From contig CAWBFS010000004.1 in assembly GCA_963788085.1 (NCBI GenBank), positions 77,260-141,259 of the forward strand: a DNA stretch of 64,000 nucleotides, read 5' to 3'. This DNA comes from AP-15 sp963788085. GTDB lineage: Bacteria > Pseudomonadota > Alphaproteobacteria > ATCC43930 > CGMCC-115725. The position numbers were made by a program, and so were the translations under genes. Position 1 is the first letter of the stretch; every line of letters starts with the position of its first letter. The notes under the pieces were generated by a model. It searched no databases and was not told the DNA's origin. It worked only from the letters and a program-made list of their open reading frames with translations. Positions 1 through 9,345 of the stretch are shown here, piece by piece.

Positions 1-652
1 CCGCTTGCCGCCGAAAGGCGGGGTAATCATCGCGTACGTCGGCGAACACCTCCTCGAAGGTGAAGCCGTCCTGCCAGAACAACCCAAGGCCGCTTTCCTC
101 CTCGGTCAACTTGCGGCCGACGTCGCGGCGCGTCAGGTAGTATCGGTGGTCTTCGAGCAAGGCGGCCGTCTTAGCGGTGAATTTGAGATGCGCACCCCCA
201 CCCTCGACAAACCAGCGATGGTGGTAGAACCCGACCTCCGGCGCGCCGCCTATCAACCGCCGCCACGAAAATCGGCGGCTCTTGGCAAAGATTTCGCGCA
301 GCCGAGAAGGCGTCTCGATATAGCCGGCTTTGCCGACGCGATTGATCTCGCGGCACACGGTAATCGGGTCGCGGACATCCTCGAGGAGGTGCGAGCACAC
401 TACAAAATCGAAATACCGGTCGACATAGGGCCACGGCGTCGCGCAGACATCCCTCGTCAGCCAAGTCTCGGCGGAAAACCGCTCGGGATCCTCGGGGTCC
501 AACGCTTCATGCTGGCGTCGCGTCGCGAAAGGCAAAAGGTCGATGACATGCGTCGCCAAGTTGAACGGCTGATACCACCCGCCTATGTCGAGAACACGAG
601 GGGCACCGTTAGCCGTTTTGCGCAAGCGGACCAGGTTCGAGCGTAGGATCAT
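1..652 (-). CDS. Class I SAM-dependent methyltransferase, 3' end off the window
   Basis: The minus strand reads openly from an ATG at 652 to the window edge, so the C-terminus is missing. Residues 20-25 (VLDIGG) form the glycine-rich SAM-binding loop, and FDFVVCSHLLEDV at about 81-93 matches the motif IV/post-II strand typical of Methyltransf_11-type enzymes. The frame stays open upstream of 652, so a slightly longer N-terminus cannot be excluded. The substrate cannot be told; enzymes of this look often sit in polysaccharide or lipid gene sets. The plus-strand reading frame over the same DNA is an antisense shadow. Confidence 0.75.
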   Translation of the reverse strand, partial: MILRSNLVRLRKTANGAPRVLDIGGWYQPFNLATHVIDLLPFATRRQHEALDPEDPERFSAETWLTRDVCATPWPYVDRYFDFVVCSHLLEDVRDPITVCREINRVGKAGYIETPSRLREIFAKSRRFSWRRLIGGAPEVGFYHHRWFVEGGGAHLKFTAKTAALLEDHRYYLTRRDVGRKLTEEESGLGLFWQDGFTFEEVFADVRDDYPAFRRQA

Positions 653-768
653 GACGCCAACACCCAAAACTAAAATGGAGCTGCTTTGTATCCATAGAGG
701 TGAGCCGCGATGTACATCCCGAGCATTCCTAGGGCAAAGCTGGCGAAAAATCGCCCCGGTCGTGACGC

Positions 769-1055
769 CGCGGCGCCGAAGGCTCATCCCGTTGTCCCAG
801 GTGGCCCGATATGTGGTATGAGGAGACCGTGCGGCGGCCGGCTGCGGCGGGCGCGAGAGGGCATTGAGCGGCTACGAGCGATCGACGTCTCGACAGTCCC
901 GCGCGGGCCAAAAAGGCCCGTAGAACTGCCACCGGCATGCCAACAAGCGGCTCAAGGCACCCGAAAACTGGAAACCCAGCCCCGTTTTCAGATTTCGCCC
1001 GCCACCCCTATATGTTGATGAACCTGGGACAACGGGATGAGCCTCCGGCGCCGCG
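769..1055. repeat. 34-bp inverted repeat pair (769-802 and 1022-1055)
   Basis: Positions 769-802 and 1022-1055 are reverse complements with one mismatch, each containing CCTGGGACAACGGGATGAG or its complement. They bracket about 220 bases without a convincing gene, a layout resembling a small non-autonomous MITE or a long hairpin. I see no clear target-site duplication. The surrounding stretch 653-1229 holds nothing else I can support. Confidence 0.6.
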
Positions 1056-1229
1056 ACAAACCAAGCTGTGCCGTTCAGGATCCCCAGAACGACAGGGGCA
1101 GCAGCCCCGTAGCCGGTAAGTGTGCGCATTTGTATCTGCATCTCTCTCCTCCGAATGTTCGCCGTTTTCTATACGTCGTCAATGTTTGGCCATTCCGAAG
1201 TAATCATTAGAGTTTTCCGGGCCAATGGT

Positions 1230-1725
1230 TCATGGCGACCCGCGGATCGCGCCATTTCCGAGCAGCCAAACGACGACATCGCTTCGTCCCTCCCGTTTCG
1301 CGATGTCGAGCCGTGTTTGCCCGGACCAAGGCGCGGGCCAATTAAGATCGGCGCCGTGCGCCAGCAGGTATTGAGCGACGGCGAGCTGCCCGCCATAGCA
1401 TGAGTTCCAAAACGGCCCTGAAAGCTCTTCGGGTTGCGGCGGCGGGTCGGCTTCGACCCGCTGTTTGATTGCCGGCAGCAGTCCCAGCGCCGCTTCGTGC
1501 CAGAGAAGCGTACGCGCGCCGCGCTCGACCAGACGGCGCGCCGCTGCCCATTGCCCGTAGCCGACGGCGCAGGACAAAGGGGAGCCGCCGTCGCCAAATC
1601 GTCGTTGCTGGCCGGCAAATGTAGTGGCGTCTCGCGGTGCTGCATCCTGACCGTCGGCGGGTCGAGGTCGACGCCAGCCGCAGCGAGGGTGCGGACAATG
1701 TCGCCGCCTCACTCGGCCGCGCTGC
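1230..1725 (-). pseudogene. Ankyrin-repeat protein remnant
   Basis: The minus strand encodes ankyrin-like units: RETPLHLPASNDDLAT in one frame (about 1595-1645) and, after a frame change near 1590, a second stretch ending with QLAVAQYLLAHGADLNW and DVVVWLLGNGA before the stop at 1230. The helix-turn-helix spacing and the HGAD signature identify the fold. The frame change and the lack of a clear start make this a broken gene, or one with a sequencing error. Its 5' side abuts the SLATT-like remnant at 1780-2103. Function is presumably protein binding; nothing more can be said. Confidence 0.5.
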
Positions 1726-1779
1726 GCTCCGCGGGCGAGTGGCAAGAGGCGATCGTCGATCAGGCGGCTTCCGCTGTGC

Positions 1780-2103
1780 TTACACTTGACGCAACGTGTG
1801 GTGCATAGTAGATTTCTCATCAAACCGTAGAAAAGAAACAAGTGCGGTAAGAATTGGCGCAAGTATTGTGAGCAGCACTTTTGAGTCGTTACCAACGTTA
1901 AGGCCAAAAATCTGTACACGAAGCAGCCCATGATCAGGGCTCAGGTTAGACAGCACCCCCAGCAGCGAAGTGCAAACAATAGTCACACAGCCTAACGCTA
2001 CATGTCTCCTGCGGAAGAGCGCGCACCGTGTAAAATGCGCCTTCTCGACTATCCTTGTGCGGTCATACCAATGTCGGGTGACGGCATTGAGATCTTGTTC
2101 CAT
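1780..2103 (-). pseudogene. SLATT-like two-TM membrane protein, C-terminally truncated
   Basis: The 107-residue product has a polar N-terminus (HWYDRTRIVEKAH), two hydrophobic segments (about residues 36-50 and 76-92) and then FLRFDEKSTMHH. This order matches the N-terminal part of SLATT domains, two-helix membrane modules often coupled to nucleotide-sensing proteins in bacterial conflict systems. Family members continue with a longer helical tail after the HH, but here a stop follows within a few codons, so it looks truncated. No SMODS or SLOG partner is present. The family call is by pattern only. Confidence 0.45.
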
Positions 2104-2383
2104 CCAGGCGCCCCTCAGCTATCTTGTCGCTTTGCGCGCGGCACCGCTCCTTGGCGCAGCCTGGAAGCGGCGCCACCGATTTACCTTACCAATCCCAGGA
2201 GGATGTGTGAGCCGCTTCACATAATGGGTGATTTACCATTCCCGGGCTCATGGCGCGGGGCGTCGCACTCGCGAGCGTCCGGCATCGTGACCCGAGCGCC
2301 GCCAAGCTATATGATCGGCGTGGGTAAAATCGAGAAGAGGCGGCGTTTAACTGCGAGGGGCTCCCTTTTGGGCAGGCCGGATC

Positions 2384-4147
2384 ATGAGTGAGCGGAAGGT
2401 AGAGCGGCGGTTGGCGGCCATCTTGGCGGCCGATGTCGTGGGCTACTCGCGGCTTGTGGGTGAGGACGAGGAGGGCACGCTCGAAAGGCTGAAGGTGCTC
2501 CGCCGCACGATTGCCGATCCGAAGATCAAGGAGCACCGCGGCCGCGTCGTCAGAACTATGGGCGACGGCCTCTTGGTCGAGTTCGCGAGCGTCGTCGACG
2601 CGGTGCGTTGCGCGGTCGAGGTCCAACGCGAGATGGCCCTGCGCAACGCCGATGTGACGGCGGATCGGCGGATCGAGTTCCGCATCGGCATCAATCTCGG
2701 CGACATCATCAAGGACGGGCGGGAAATCTACGGCGACGGCGTCAATGTCGCCGCGCGCCTCGAGGCGTTGGCGACCCCGGGCGGCATCTGCGTCAGCCGT
2801 GTGGTGCGCGATCAGGTGCGCGACAAGCTCGGTTTTGCCTTCGACGACAGGGGCGAGCAGCAGGTCAAGAACATCGCGCGCCCGGTGCGCGTATTCGATG
2901 TGAACATGGCCGGAGAAACAATGATCCTGACGCCGGATTCGGCAGCTAGAGCGCCGCTGGCGCTGCCCGACAAGCCGTCGATAGCGGTTCTGCCGTTCCA
3001 GAACATGAGCGGCGACCCGGAGCAGGAATATTTCGCCGACGGCATGGTCGAGGAGATCATCACCGCGCTCAGCCGCATCCGCTGGCTGTTCGTCATCGCT
3101 CGCAATTCCAGCTCCACCTACAAGGGACGGTCGGTCGGTGTGAAGCAGGTGGGACGCGAGCTCGGTGTCCGCTACGTCCTCGAAGGCTCGGTGCGCAAAG
3201 GTGGGAACCGGGTGCGAATCACCGCGCAGTTGATCGAGGCCGAAACCGGCGCCCATCTCTGGGCCGATCGTTTCGACGGCTCCCTCGACGACATTTTCGA
3301 CCTCCAGGACAAGGTGGCGATCAACGTCGCCGGGGTGATCGAGCCGGCACTGCAAGCCGCTGAGGTCCGCCGCTCGACCGCCCGTCCGACGCATGACGTT
3401 ACGGCCTACGATCTCTATCTGCGGGCGCTTGCGACCTACTATCCAATAACAAAAGAGCGGCTGCTCAATTCTCTGGAATTGCTCCAACAGGCGATAGCGA
3501 TAGATCGGCACTGTGGTCCGGCACTATCCTTGGCATCGATGTGCCAGATGCGGCTCTTCAGAGAGGGCTGGGCCGAAGAGCCGGAGACCACCGGGAAGGG
3601 TGTAGATCTTGCTCGGCAGGCGCTCCAGGTGGCGGGCGACGACCCCGGCATCCTCGCGAACGCCGCGTTTGTCCTTGCCAATTTCGGCGAGGATATCGGC
3701 GCGATGATGGCGCTGGTCGACCGTGCCCTTTCGCTCACCCCGAGCTTCTCCCGCGGCTGGTTTCTGAGCGGCGTTCTGAGGCTCTGGGCCGGTCAGCACG
3801 ATCTCGCGATCGAGCATGCCGAGACTGCGCTGCGGCTGAGCCCGCGCGAGCGGACGGGTACGCCGCTGAGCTTGATCGGCGAAGCTCATTTCTTCAAACG
3901 CCAGTTTGACGATGCGGCGTCGAAGCTGCTCCTGTCCATTCAAGAAAATCCGGGTTATCCGCACTCGTACCGCGTCCTCGCCGCGTGCTATGTCCATATG
4001 GGGCGGTTCGACGAAGCGCGCGCGATCATCGCAAGGCTGCGCAGCATCACGCCTCGCCTCGTGCCGAGCGCTGCACAGCTGCGGAGCCCCGCGGACCGTG
4101 AGCTCTTTCTGTCGGGCCTTCGCCAGGCGGCGGGCGAAGCGGCGTGA
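2384..4147 (+). CDS. Class III adenylate cyclase with TolB-like and TPR modules
   Basis: The 587-residue protein begins with a class III nucleotidyl cyclase domain (about 8-170). The metal-binding aspartates are visible as ILAADVVGYSRL (D17) and RTMGDGLLVEF (D61), and IYGDGVNVAARLE is the usual dimer/active-site helix. Residues about 195-320 match the TolB/FlgO-like N-terminal domain (IAVLPFQNMSGDPEQEYFAD), and the remainder is TPR-like helical repeat. No transmembrane segment is evident. It should make cAMP from ATP. This architecture is common and multicopy in Bradyrhizobium- and Mesorhizobium-type genomes. It is monocistronic as far as I can see. Confidence 0.9.
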   Translation: MSERKVERRLAAILAADVVGYSRLVGEDEEGTLERLKVLRRTIADPKIKEHRGRVVRTMGDGLLVEFASVVDAVRCAVEVQREMALRNADVTADRRIEFRIGINLGDIIKDGREIYGDGVNVAARLEALATPGGICVSRVVRDQVRDKLGFAFDDRGEQQVKNIARPVRVFDVNMAGETMILTPDSAARAPLALPDKPSIAVLPFQNMSGDPEQEYFADGMVEEIITALSRIRWLFVIARNSSSTYKGRSVGVKQVGRELGVRYVLEGSVRKGGNRVRITAQLIEAETGAHLWADRFDGSLDDIFDLQDKVAINVAGVIEPALQAAEVRRSTARPTHDVTAYDLYLRALATYYPITKERLLNSLELLQQAIAIDRHCGPALSLASMCQMRLFREGWAEEPETTGKGVDLARQALQVAGDDPGILANAAFVLANFGEDIGAMMALVDRALSLTPSFSRGWFLSGVLRLWAGQHDLAIEHAETALRLSPRERTGTPLSLIGEAHFFKRQFDDAASKLLLSIQENPGYPHSYRVLAACYVHMGRFDEARAIIARLRSITPRLVPSAAQLRSPADRELFLSGLRQAAGEAA

Positions 4148-4278
4148 CCGCGACCAGTCGCATCACCGCGGCACGCGCAGTTGAGGCGAATTGCTGAAGC
4201 ACAACCACTACATGGCACTCGTCGCCAGTGTTACGATGAGGCGCTGTTGATCCCTAAAAGCTGCCCGGCAGGATCACG

Positions 4279-5793
4279 ATGAACCTCGCAGCGTTGTTGT
4301 TCGATGTCGCTCGCCGGCAGCCCGAGGCGCCGGCGGTCAGTGACGGCGTTCACGCCTGGAATTATCGCGAATTCACCCGCCGCATCTCTTGCCTCGCCGG
4401 CGGTCTCGCCGCACGCGGGCTCGAACCGGGCGATCGCGTCATGCTGTGTATGGAGAACTGCGCGGAATTTCTCGAATTGCTGTTCGCCTGCTGGACTGCG
4501 GGTCTTTGCGCAGTTCCGGTCAATGCACGCCTCCATATCCGGGAGGTCGAGCACATCGCACGGGATTGCCGTGCCCGGCTGCTGGTCGCTACCCCGAACC
4601 TCGCGCAAGGGCTTGCTCCGCTCGAACATTCGGTCGAGACCTTGTCGCCGATCATCTCGACCCGCAACGGTGAGTACACTGCCCTGCTAGAGCGAGGCCC
4701 GCCGATGCGTCCGGTCGATACGGCCGCGACAGACCGAGCATGGCTGTTTTACACGAGCGGGACAACCGGCAGACCGAAAGGCGCGGTGCTGAGCCACCGC
4801 AATCTGCTCTTTATGAGCCATTGCTATTACGCCGACATCGACAGGCTCGACGAGCGCGACACCAACCTCCACGCCGGTCCGCTGTCGCACGGCGCCGGTC
4901 TCTACGCTTTGCCGCATTTGATGCGCGGCGGGCATCAGATCGTGCTCCCGCATTTCGAGGTCGAGGCGATCCTTGAGGGGCTGCAGCGCCATTCGCGGGT
5001 CTCGATGTTCGCGGCGCCGACCATGCTGGCTAGGCTGGTCCACGCCCCGGCGGTTGCCGCCGCCGATCTGCGCAATCTGCGGACGATCTTCTACGGCGGC
5101 GGTCCGATGTACGTGGCCGACATCGAGCGCGCCTTGGAGCTGTTTGGACCGCGCCTTTACCAGCTCTACGGGCAGGGCGAGTCACCGATGACAATTACCG
5201 GCCTCAGCAAGCGCCTGCACGGCGACCAGACGCATCCACGCTGGCGCGACCGGCTCGGTTCCTGCGGGGTCCCGCGCACCGGCGTTCTTGTCAAGGTCGT
5301 CGACGATCGTGACCATGAGCTGCCGAGCGGGGAAATCGGCGAGGTCATTACCCGCAGCGACTGCGTCATGGAAGGCTATTGGAACAACTCGGCCGCCAGC
5401 GAGGAGACTCTGCGGGGCGGTTGGCTGCACACCGGCGATTTGGGGAGCTTTGACGAGGAAGGTTTTCTGACCCTGCGCGACCGCTCCAAAGACATGATTA
5501 TCAGCGGCGGGAGCAACATATATCCGCGCGAGGTCGAGGAGGTGCTGCTGCGCCATCCGGATCTCGTCGAGGTCTCGGTCGTCGGCCGCCCGCACCCCGA
5601 ATGGGGCGAGGAGGTCGTCGCCTTTGTCGTGGCCCGCCCCGCCGCGAAAGTCGCGCCTGAAGAACTCGACCGGTTGTGCCTCGACCATATCGCGCGCTTC
5701 AAGCGCCCGCGGCATTACCGCTTTGTCGACGAGCTGCCCAAAAACAACTACGGCAAGGTCCTGAAAACCGAGCTGCGTCGAATATTGGCCTGA
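4279..5793 (+). CDS. AMP-forming acyl-CoA synthetase/ligase
   Basis: This 504-residue ANL-superfamily enzyme carries the phosphate-binding loop FYTSGTTGRPKGAVLSH near residue 155, the A5 motif YGQGES near 297, the hinge HTGDLG near 383 and a C-terminal NYGKVLKTEL whose lysine (about 492) is the adenylation lysine. It should activate a carboxylic acid as acyl-AMP and load it on CoA; length fits medium-chain or aromatic acid ligases. It heads a co-oriented series ending at 9339, suggesting entry of an acid substrate into a catabolic route. The precise substrate is not readable. Confidence 0.9.
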   Translation: MNLAALLFDVARRQPEAPAVSDGVHAWNYREFTRRISCLAGGLAARGLEPGDRVMLCMENCAEFLELLFACWTAGLCAVPVNARLHIREVEHIARDCRARLLVATPNLAQGLAPLEHSVETLSPIISTRNGEYTALLERGPPMRPVDTAATDRAWLFYTSGTTGRPKGAVLSHRNLLFMSHCYYADIDRLDERDTNLHAGPLSHGAGLYALPHLMRGGHQIVLPHFEVEAILEGLQRHSRVSMFAAPTMLARLVHAPAVAAADLRNLRTIFYGGGPMYVADIERALELFGPRLYQLYGQGESPMTITGLSKRLHGDQTHPRWRDRLGSCGVPRTGVLVKVVDDRDHELPSGEIGEVITRSDCVMEGYWNNSAASEETLRGGWLHTGDLGSFDEEGFLTLRDRSKDMIISGGSNIYPREVEEVLLRHPDLVEVSVVGRPHPEWGEEVVAFVVARPAAKVAPEELDRLCLDHIARFKRPRHYRFVDELPKNNYGKVLKTELRRILA

Positions 5794-5825
5794 CGTTCGC
5801 GCCTTAAGACTGTCGTGAGGCAAAA

Positions 5826-6716
5826 ATGGCTCTGAAGGATATTCTGGTCGGCGTCGATCCCAGCACTGCCGGGGAAGGTCGGCTCAAGCTTGCCCTCAAC
5901 TTGGTACGGGCGCACCAGGCGCATATCACCGCCTGCTATGTCATGCGAGAGGAGCAAGGTGCACCCAGCCCAATTTTGCCGGGGGTGCCGGTCAATCCGG
6001 GCCCCGGGGTTCTAGTCGCGCCCGAAGCGGGGCCTACCCTTGGCGACACCGTTCCCACCCCGATTTCACCGGCATCGCGTGAAGCCGAGCGCGCCGAGCA
6101 GGTCGAAGAGCTCTTCAGGACCGAGCTGCGGGCCCACGGGCTCAGCGGGGAATGGCACCTCTTCTCGCCAGGCGAGACCGCGCTCTTTATCGATCTTGCG
6201 AAGGGTTTCGATCTGACCATCCTCGGCCAATTGTCGCCAGAGATCCGGTCCACCGGGTTTCGCCCGGACGAAATCATCATTGCGACGGGCCGGCCGGTTC
6301 TGATGGTTCCGTATGCCGGCACATTCGATACGGTCGGCAGGCGGGTACTCGTCGCGTGGGACGGAACACGGGAGGCGGCGCGGGCAGCAAACGACGCATT
6401 CCCGCTGCTCGAGAATGCCGAGGCAGTCACCGTGATGTTTGTCGGCGCGCGCGAGACGGCGCTGGCGGAGCAACGTCCCTCGATCGAACGGATGGTCCAT
6501 CACCTTCAGCGACACGGCATTCCTGCCCGAACCGAGGAAACCTTGCAGGGTGACCTGCGCATCTCGGACGTGCTGCTCTCCCGCGCCGCGGATCTCGCCG
6601 CCGACCTGCTGGTCGCCGGTGCGTACCACCATTCGCAGCTGCGGGAAGCGCTGGTCGGCGGCGTCAGCCGCGAGCTCCTCGATCACATGACGGTTCCGGT
6701 CCTGATGTCTCACTAG
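5826..6716 (+). CDS. Universal stress protein, tandem Usp domains
   Basis: Two UspA-like domains lie in tandem: the first begins with ILVGVDPSTAGEGRLKLAL, the second around residue 170 with RRVLVAWDGTREAARA. The second ends with AGAYHHSQLREALVGG, approximating the G-x2-G-x9-G nucleotide-binding motif, although the spacing is imperfect. At 296 residues it has the usual two-domain length. It lies 32 bases after the acyl-CoA ligase and is probably cotranscribed. Usp proteins are cytosolic stress or nucleotide-binding factors; no specific role can be read. Confidence 0.85.
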   Translation: MALKDILVGVDPSTAGEGRLKLALNLVRAHQAHITACYVMREEQGAPSPILPGVPVNPGPGVLVAPEAGPTLGDTVPTPISPASREAERAEQVEELFRTELRAHGLSGEWHLFSPGETALFIDLAKGFDLTILGQLSPEIRSTGFRPDEIIIATGRPVLMVPYAGTFDTVGRRVLVAWDGTREAARAANDAFPLLENAEAVTVMFVGARETALAEQRPSIERMVHHLQRHGIPARTEETLQGDLRISDVLLSRAADLAADLLVAGAYHHSQLREALVGGVSRELLDHMTVPVLMSH

Positions 6717-6769
6717 CTCGGCCTCCCGAGTGAGCGTATCGTGATTTGCGCGATACGAAAGGAGCCGAC

Positions 6770-7222
6770 ATGCCGCTGCCGCAAGACATCCGACCCGCCT
6801 TTCAGAATATTCAGGACACTCTGGTCCGCTCCGAGGCGCCGTGGATCCAGCAGACGCCGCTGTCCTCCGTCAAGGTGCTGTGGGTAGGTCATGAGACCGG
6901 GACCTGGGCCTCGCTGCATCATTGGAAGAAGGGCTATGTCGCGCCGCCCCATAAGCATCTCGCGGGCGCCCACGCCTTTATTATCTCGGGCAAGCTTCAG
7001 GTCAGAAACGGCGTCTTGAATGCGGGCGACTATGTCTATGAGCCCTCGGGCATTCTGCACGACGCAACGACTGCCCTCGAAGACACGACCTATCTCTTCA
7101 TCTGCAATGGCGCCGTGCTGTTCTTCGACGAGAACGGCTTTACGCGCTACACGAACTGGGAGGTGATGGAAAAGCTGCGTTCTCAGCCAGAGCCGAATAT
7201 CCGAGCCGAGGCCGCCGAATAA
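6770..7222 (+). CDS. Cupin-domain protein, possible dioxygenase
   Basis: I start this at ATG 6770 because AAAGGAGC lies at the right distance upstream. The 150-residue product is a single cupin: WASLHHWKKGYVAPPHKH supplies metal-binding histidines near residues 50-62, and AGDYVYEPSGILHDA forms the second cupin motif. The arrangement resembles the 2,4'-dihydroxyacetophenone dioxygenase / acetylacetone-cleaving type cupins that break carbon-carbon bonds. Its position between an acyl-CoA ligase and a quinone oxidoreductase fits a catabolic role, but the substrate is unknown. Confidence 0.75.
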   Translation: MPLPQDIRPAFQNIQDTLVRSEAPWIQQTPLSSVKVLWVGHETGTWASLHHWKKGYVAPPHKHLAGAHAFIISGKLQVRNGVLNAGDYVYEPSGILHDATTALEDTTYLFICNGAVLFFDENGFTRYTNWEVMEKLRSQPEPNIRAEAAE

Positions 7223-7237
7223 TCCGGGCCGCACGCG

Positions 7238-8212
7238 ATGAAGGCGGTCGTTTGCGAGGCGTTTGGTGGGCCCGAAGTATTGGCGCTGCGTGAGGTGCCC
7301 GACCCGCCGCCGCCCGGCCCCGGAGAGCTGCAGGTTGGCATCCAGGCACGCGGCGTTCAATATGTCGACGTGCTGATGCTTGCCGGCAAATACCAGTTCC
7401 GGCCGGAACCGCCCTTCATCCCGGGCAGCGAGGGCGCGGGTGAGGTCGTCGCCGTCGGGCCGGGCGTGACCGGCTTCAAGCCCGGCGATCGGGTGATGAG
7501 CCGACACCGGCTCGGCGGCTTCGCGCAGTTGGGTAATTCGAAGGCCGAAGATTGCGACCTGGTCCCCTCGGCAATGAGCCTGGACGACGCGGCAGTCTTC
7601 CGCAACGTCTACCACACCGCCTACCATGCACTGCTGCAGCGCGGCCGGCTCAGAGGGGGTGATTGGGTTCTGATCCATGGCGCCGCGGGCGGCATTGGCC
7701 TTCCGGCGATTCAGATCGCCAAGCTCTACGGCGCCAAAGTCATCGCTACCGCCAGCACCGAGGAAAAACGCGCGGTGTGCCTCGAAGAGGGCGCGGATCA
7801 TGCGATCGACTACCTGGCCGGCTTCCGGGACAAAGTAATGGAGCTGACCGGCGGGCGCGGCGTCGACATCATCTACGACCCGGTCAACGGCCCGACGTTT
7901 GAAGAGTCATTGCGCTGCCTCGCCTGGGGCGGACGCATCCTGATCCTCGGGTTTCTCGGCGGGGCGCCCGCGCTCGCCCGAACCAATTACCTGCTTATCA
8001 AGGGGATCGAGGCGATCGGGGTGCGGATCGGCGGGCTCAGCGAAGCCCACCCCGAAATCGCCGCCGCCAACATTAAGACGCTGGTCGAGCTTGCCGGACA
8101 AGGCAAGCTCAAGCCGCGCATCTGGCGCCGCTTTCCGCTCGAAGCTGCGGCCGACGCGATACAGGCACTGATCGACCGCAAGGTCATCGGCAAGGCTGTG
8201 CTTGTCGGCTGA
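7238..8212 (+). CDS. NADPH:quinone oxidoreductase family (zinc-independent MDR)
   Basis: The 324-residue protein has the MDR GroES-like N-domain (FIPGSEGAGEVVAVGPGV) and a Rossmann domain with HGAAGGIGLPAIQIAKLYG near residue 148. The zinc-binding cysteines of true alcohol dehydrogenases are absent, as expected for quinone reductase/enoyl reductase members. It follows the cupin gene by 15 bases and precedes the enolase-superfamily gene by 17, indicating one operon. It likely uses NADPH to reduce a quinone or an enone intermediate. Confidence 0.9.
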   Translation: MKAVVCEAFGGPEVLALREVPDPPPPGPGELQVGIQARGVQYVDVLMLAGKYQFRPEPPFIPGSEGAGEVVAVGPGVTGFKPGDRVMSRHRLGGFAQLGNSKAEDCDLVPSAMSLDDAAVFRNVYHTAYHALLQRGRLRGGDWVLIHGAAGGIGLPAIQIAKLYGAKVIATASTEEKRAVCLEEGADHAIDYLAGFRDKVMELTGGRGVDIIYDPVNGPTFEESLRCLAWGGRILILGFLGGAPALARTNYLLIKGIEAIGVRIGGLSEAHPEIAAANIKTLVELAGQGKLKPRIWRRFPLEAAADAIQALIDRKVIGKAVLVG

Positions 8213-8229
8213 GCCGAGGGAGCCCTCAA

Positions 8230-9339
8230 ATGAAGATCACCGATCTCACCCTCACTTTGTTCGCCTGGGAAAGCATTCCCTCGACAATTTACGGTCACCA
8301 CACGGCGCGGCCGACCGGCAAGAGCGATCTCGGCCTGCTCGCCGTCACGACTGATCAAGGCCTCACCGGGCACGCCTTTCTCGGTACCTCCTCCAACCCG
8401 GCCAGCCTCGACGGGCCCGGCCTGATCCGCTTTCTGAAACCGCTGCTGATGGGTCAGGACCCGCTCGATCGCGAGCGCCTCAACCGCCTCTTATGGGCCC
8501 GCGCCCGCGCCGCGACAGTGCGCGCGATCGGCGCTTGCGACATCGCGCTGTGGGACATCGCCGGCAAGGCGGTGGGGCTGCCGATCCACCGGCTGATCGG
8601 CACGACACGCGACCATATTGCCGCCTACGCGAGCTCCGAGATCCATGGCTCCTCCGAAGCCTATGTCGAGCAGGCGCGGCATTACCAATCGACCGGCTGG
8701 CGCGCCTACAAGATCCACCCGCCGCAATCCTGGCGCGACGACATCAAAGTCTGCGAAGCAGTGCGCAAGGCGGTCGGCGACGATTACACCGTGATGCTCG
8801 ATTCGACCTGGAGCTACCGCTACGAAGAAGCTCTGCGGGTCGGCCGGGCGATCGAGGAGATGGGGTTTTACTGGTACGAGGACCCGCTCGCCGACCAGGA
8901 CCTCTACAATTACGTCAAGCTGAAGCAAAAGCTCGACATTCCGATCCTCGCCACCGAATACCCGATCGGCGGGCTCGATTCCTATGTCCCGTGGATCCTC
9001 GAACGCGCCACCGACTTTCTGCGCGGCGACGTCGCGGTAAAAGGCGGGATTACGACATTGATCAAGACCGCCCACCTCGCCGAAGCCTTCCGCATGAATT
9101 TCGAGGTGCACCACGGCGGCAATTCATTGAACAACGTCGCCAACCTGCACGTCATCATGGCGATCCGGAACACCGAATTCTTCGAGGTGTTGCTGCCGGA
9201 CGCGATGCAGAAATACGGCCTCGCCGAAGAGATCACCGTCGACCGCGACGGCCTCGTCCACGCCCCGACCGAACCCGGCCTCGGCGCGCATATCGACTTC
9301 GACCTGATCGAACGCAAAAAGGTCGGGGTGCTCAGCTAA
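8230..9339 (+). CDS. Enolase-superfamily (mandelate racemase/muconate cycloisomerase group) enzyme
   Basis: This 369-residue protein has the expected catalytic set: K161 in AYKIHPP, metal ligands D191 (MLDSTW), E217 (WYEDPL) and E243 (LATEYP), and H294/H295 in EVHHGGN near the end of the barrel. That pattern is the mandelate racemase subgroup, which abstracts a proton alpha to a carboxylate (racemisation or sugar-acid dehydration). The lysine motif is K-x-H rather than the usual K-x-K, so the chemistry may differ. An SD-like GGGAG lies before the ATG. It closes the 4.3-9.3 kb run. Confidence 0.88.
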   Translation: MKITDLTLTLFAWESIPSTIYGHHTARPTGKSDLGLLAVTTDQGLTGHAFLGTSSNPASLDGPGLIRFLKPLLMGQDPLDRERLNRLLWARARAATVRAIGACDIALWDIAGKAVGLPIHRLIGTTRDHIAAYASSEIHGSSEAYVEQARHYQSTGWRAYKIHPPQSWRDDIKVCEAVRKAVGDDYTVMLDSTWSYRYEEALRVGRAIEEMGFYWYEDPLADQDLYNYVKLKQKLDIPILATEYPIGGLDSYVPWILERATDFLRGDVAVKGGITTLIKTAHLAEAFRMNFEVHHGGNSLNNVANLHVIMAIRNTEFFEVLLPDAMQKYGLAEEITVDRDGLVHAPTEPGLGAHIDFDLIERKKVGVLS

Positions 9340-9345
9340 CTGGGA

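Noticed and set aside
5..646. A 213-codon plus-strand open frame at the left edge
   Set aside because: The minus strand encodes clear methyltransferase motifs over the same bases; this is its shadow.
2186..3511. A 441-codon minus-strand open frame
   Set aside because: Antisense to the adenylate cyclase gene.
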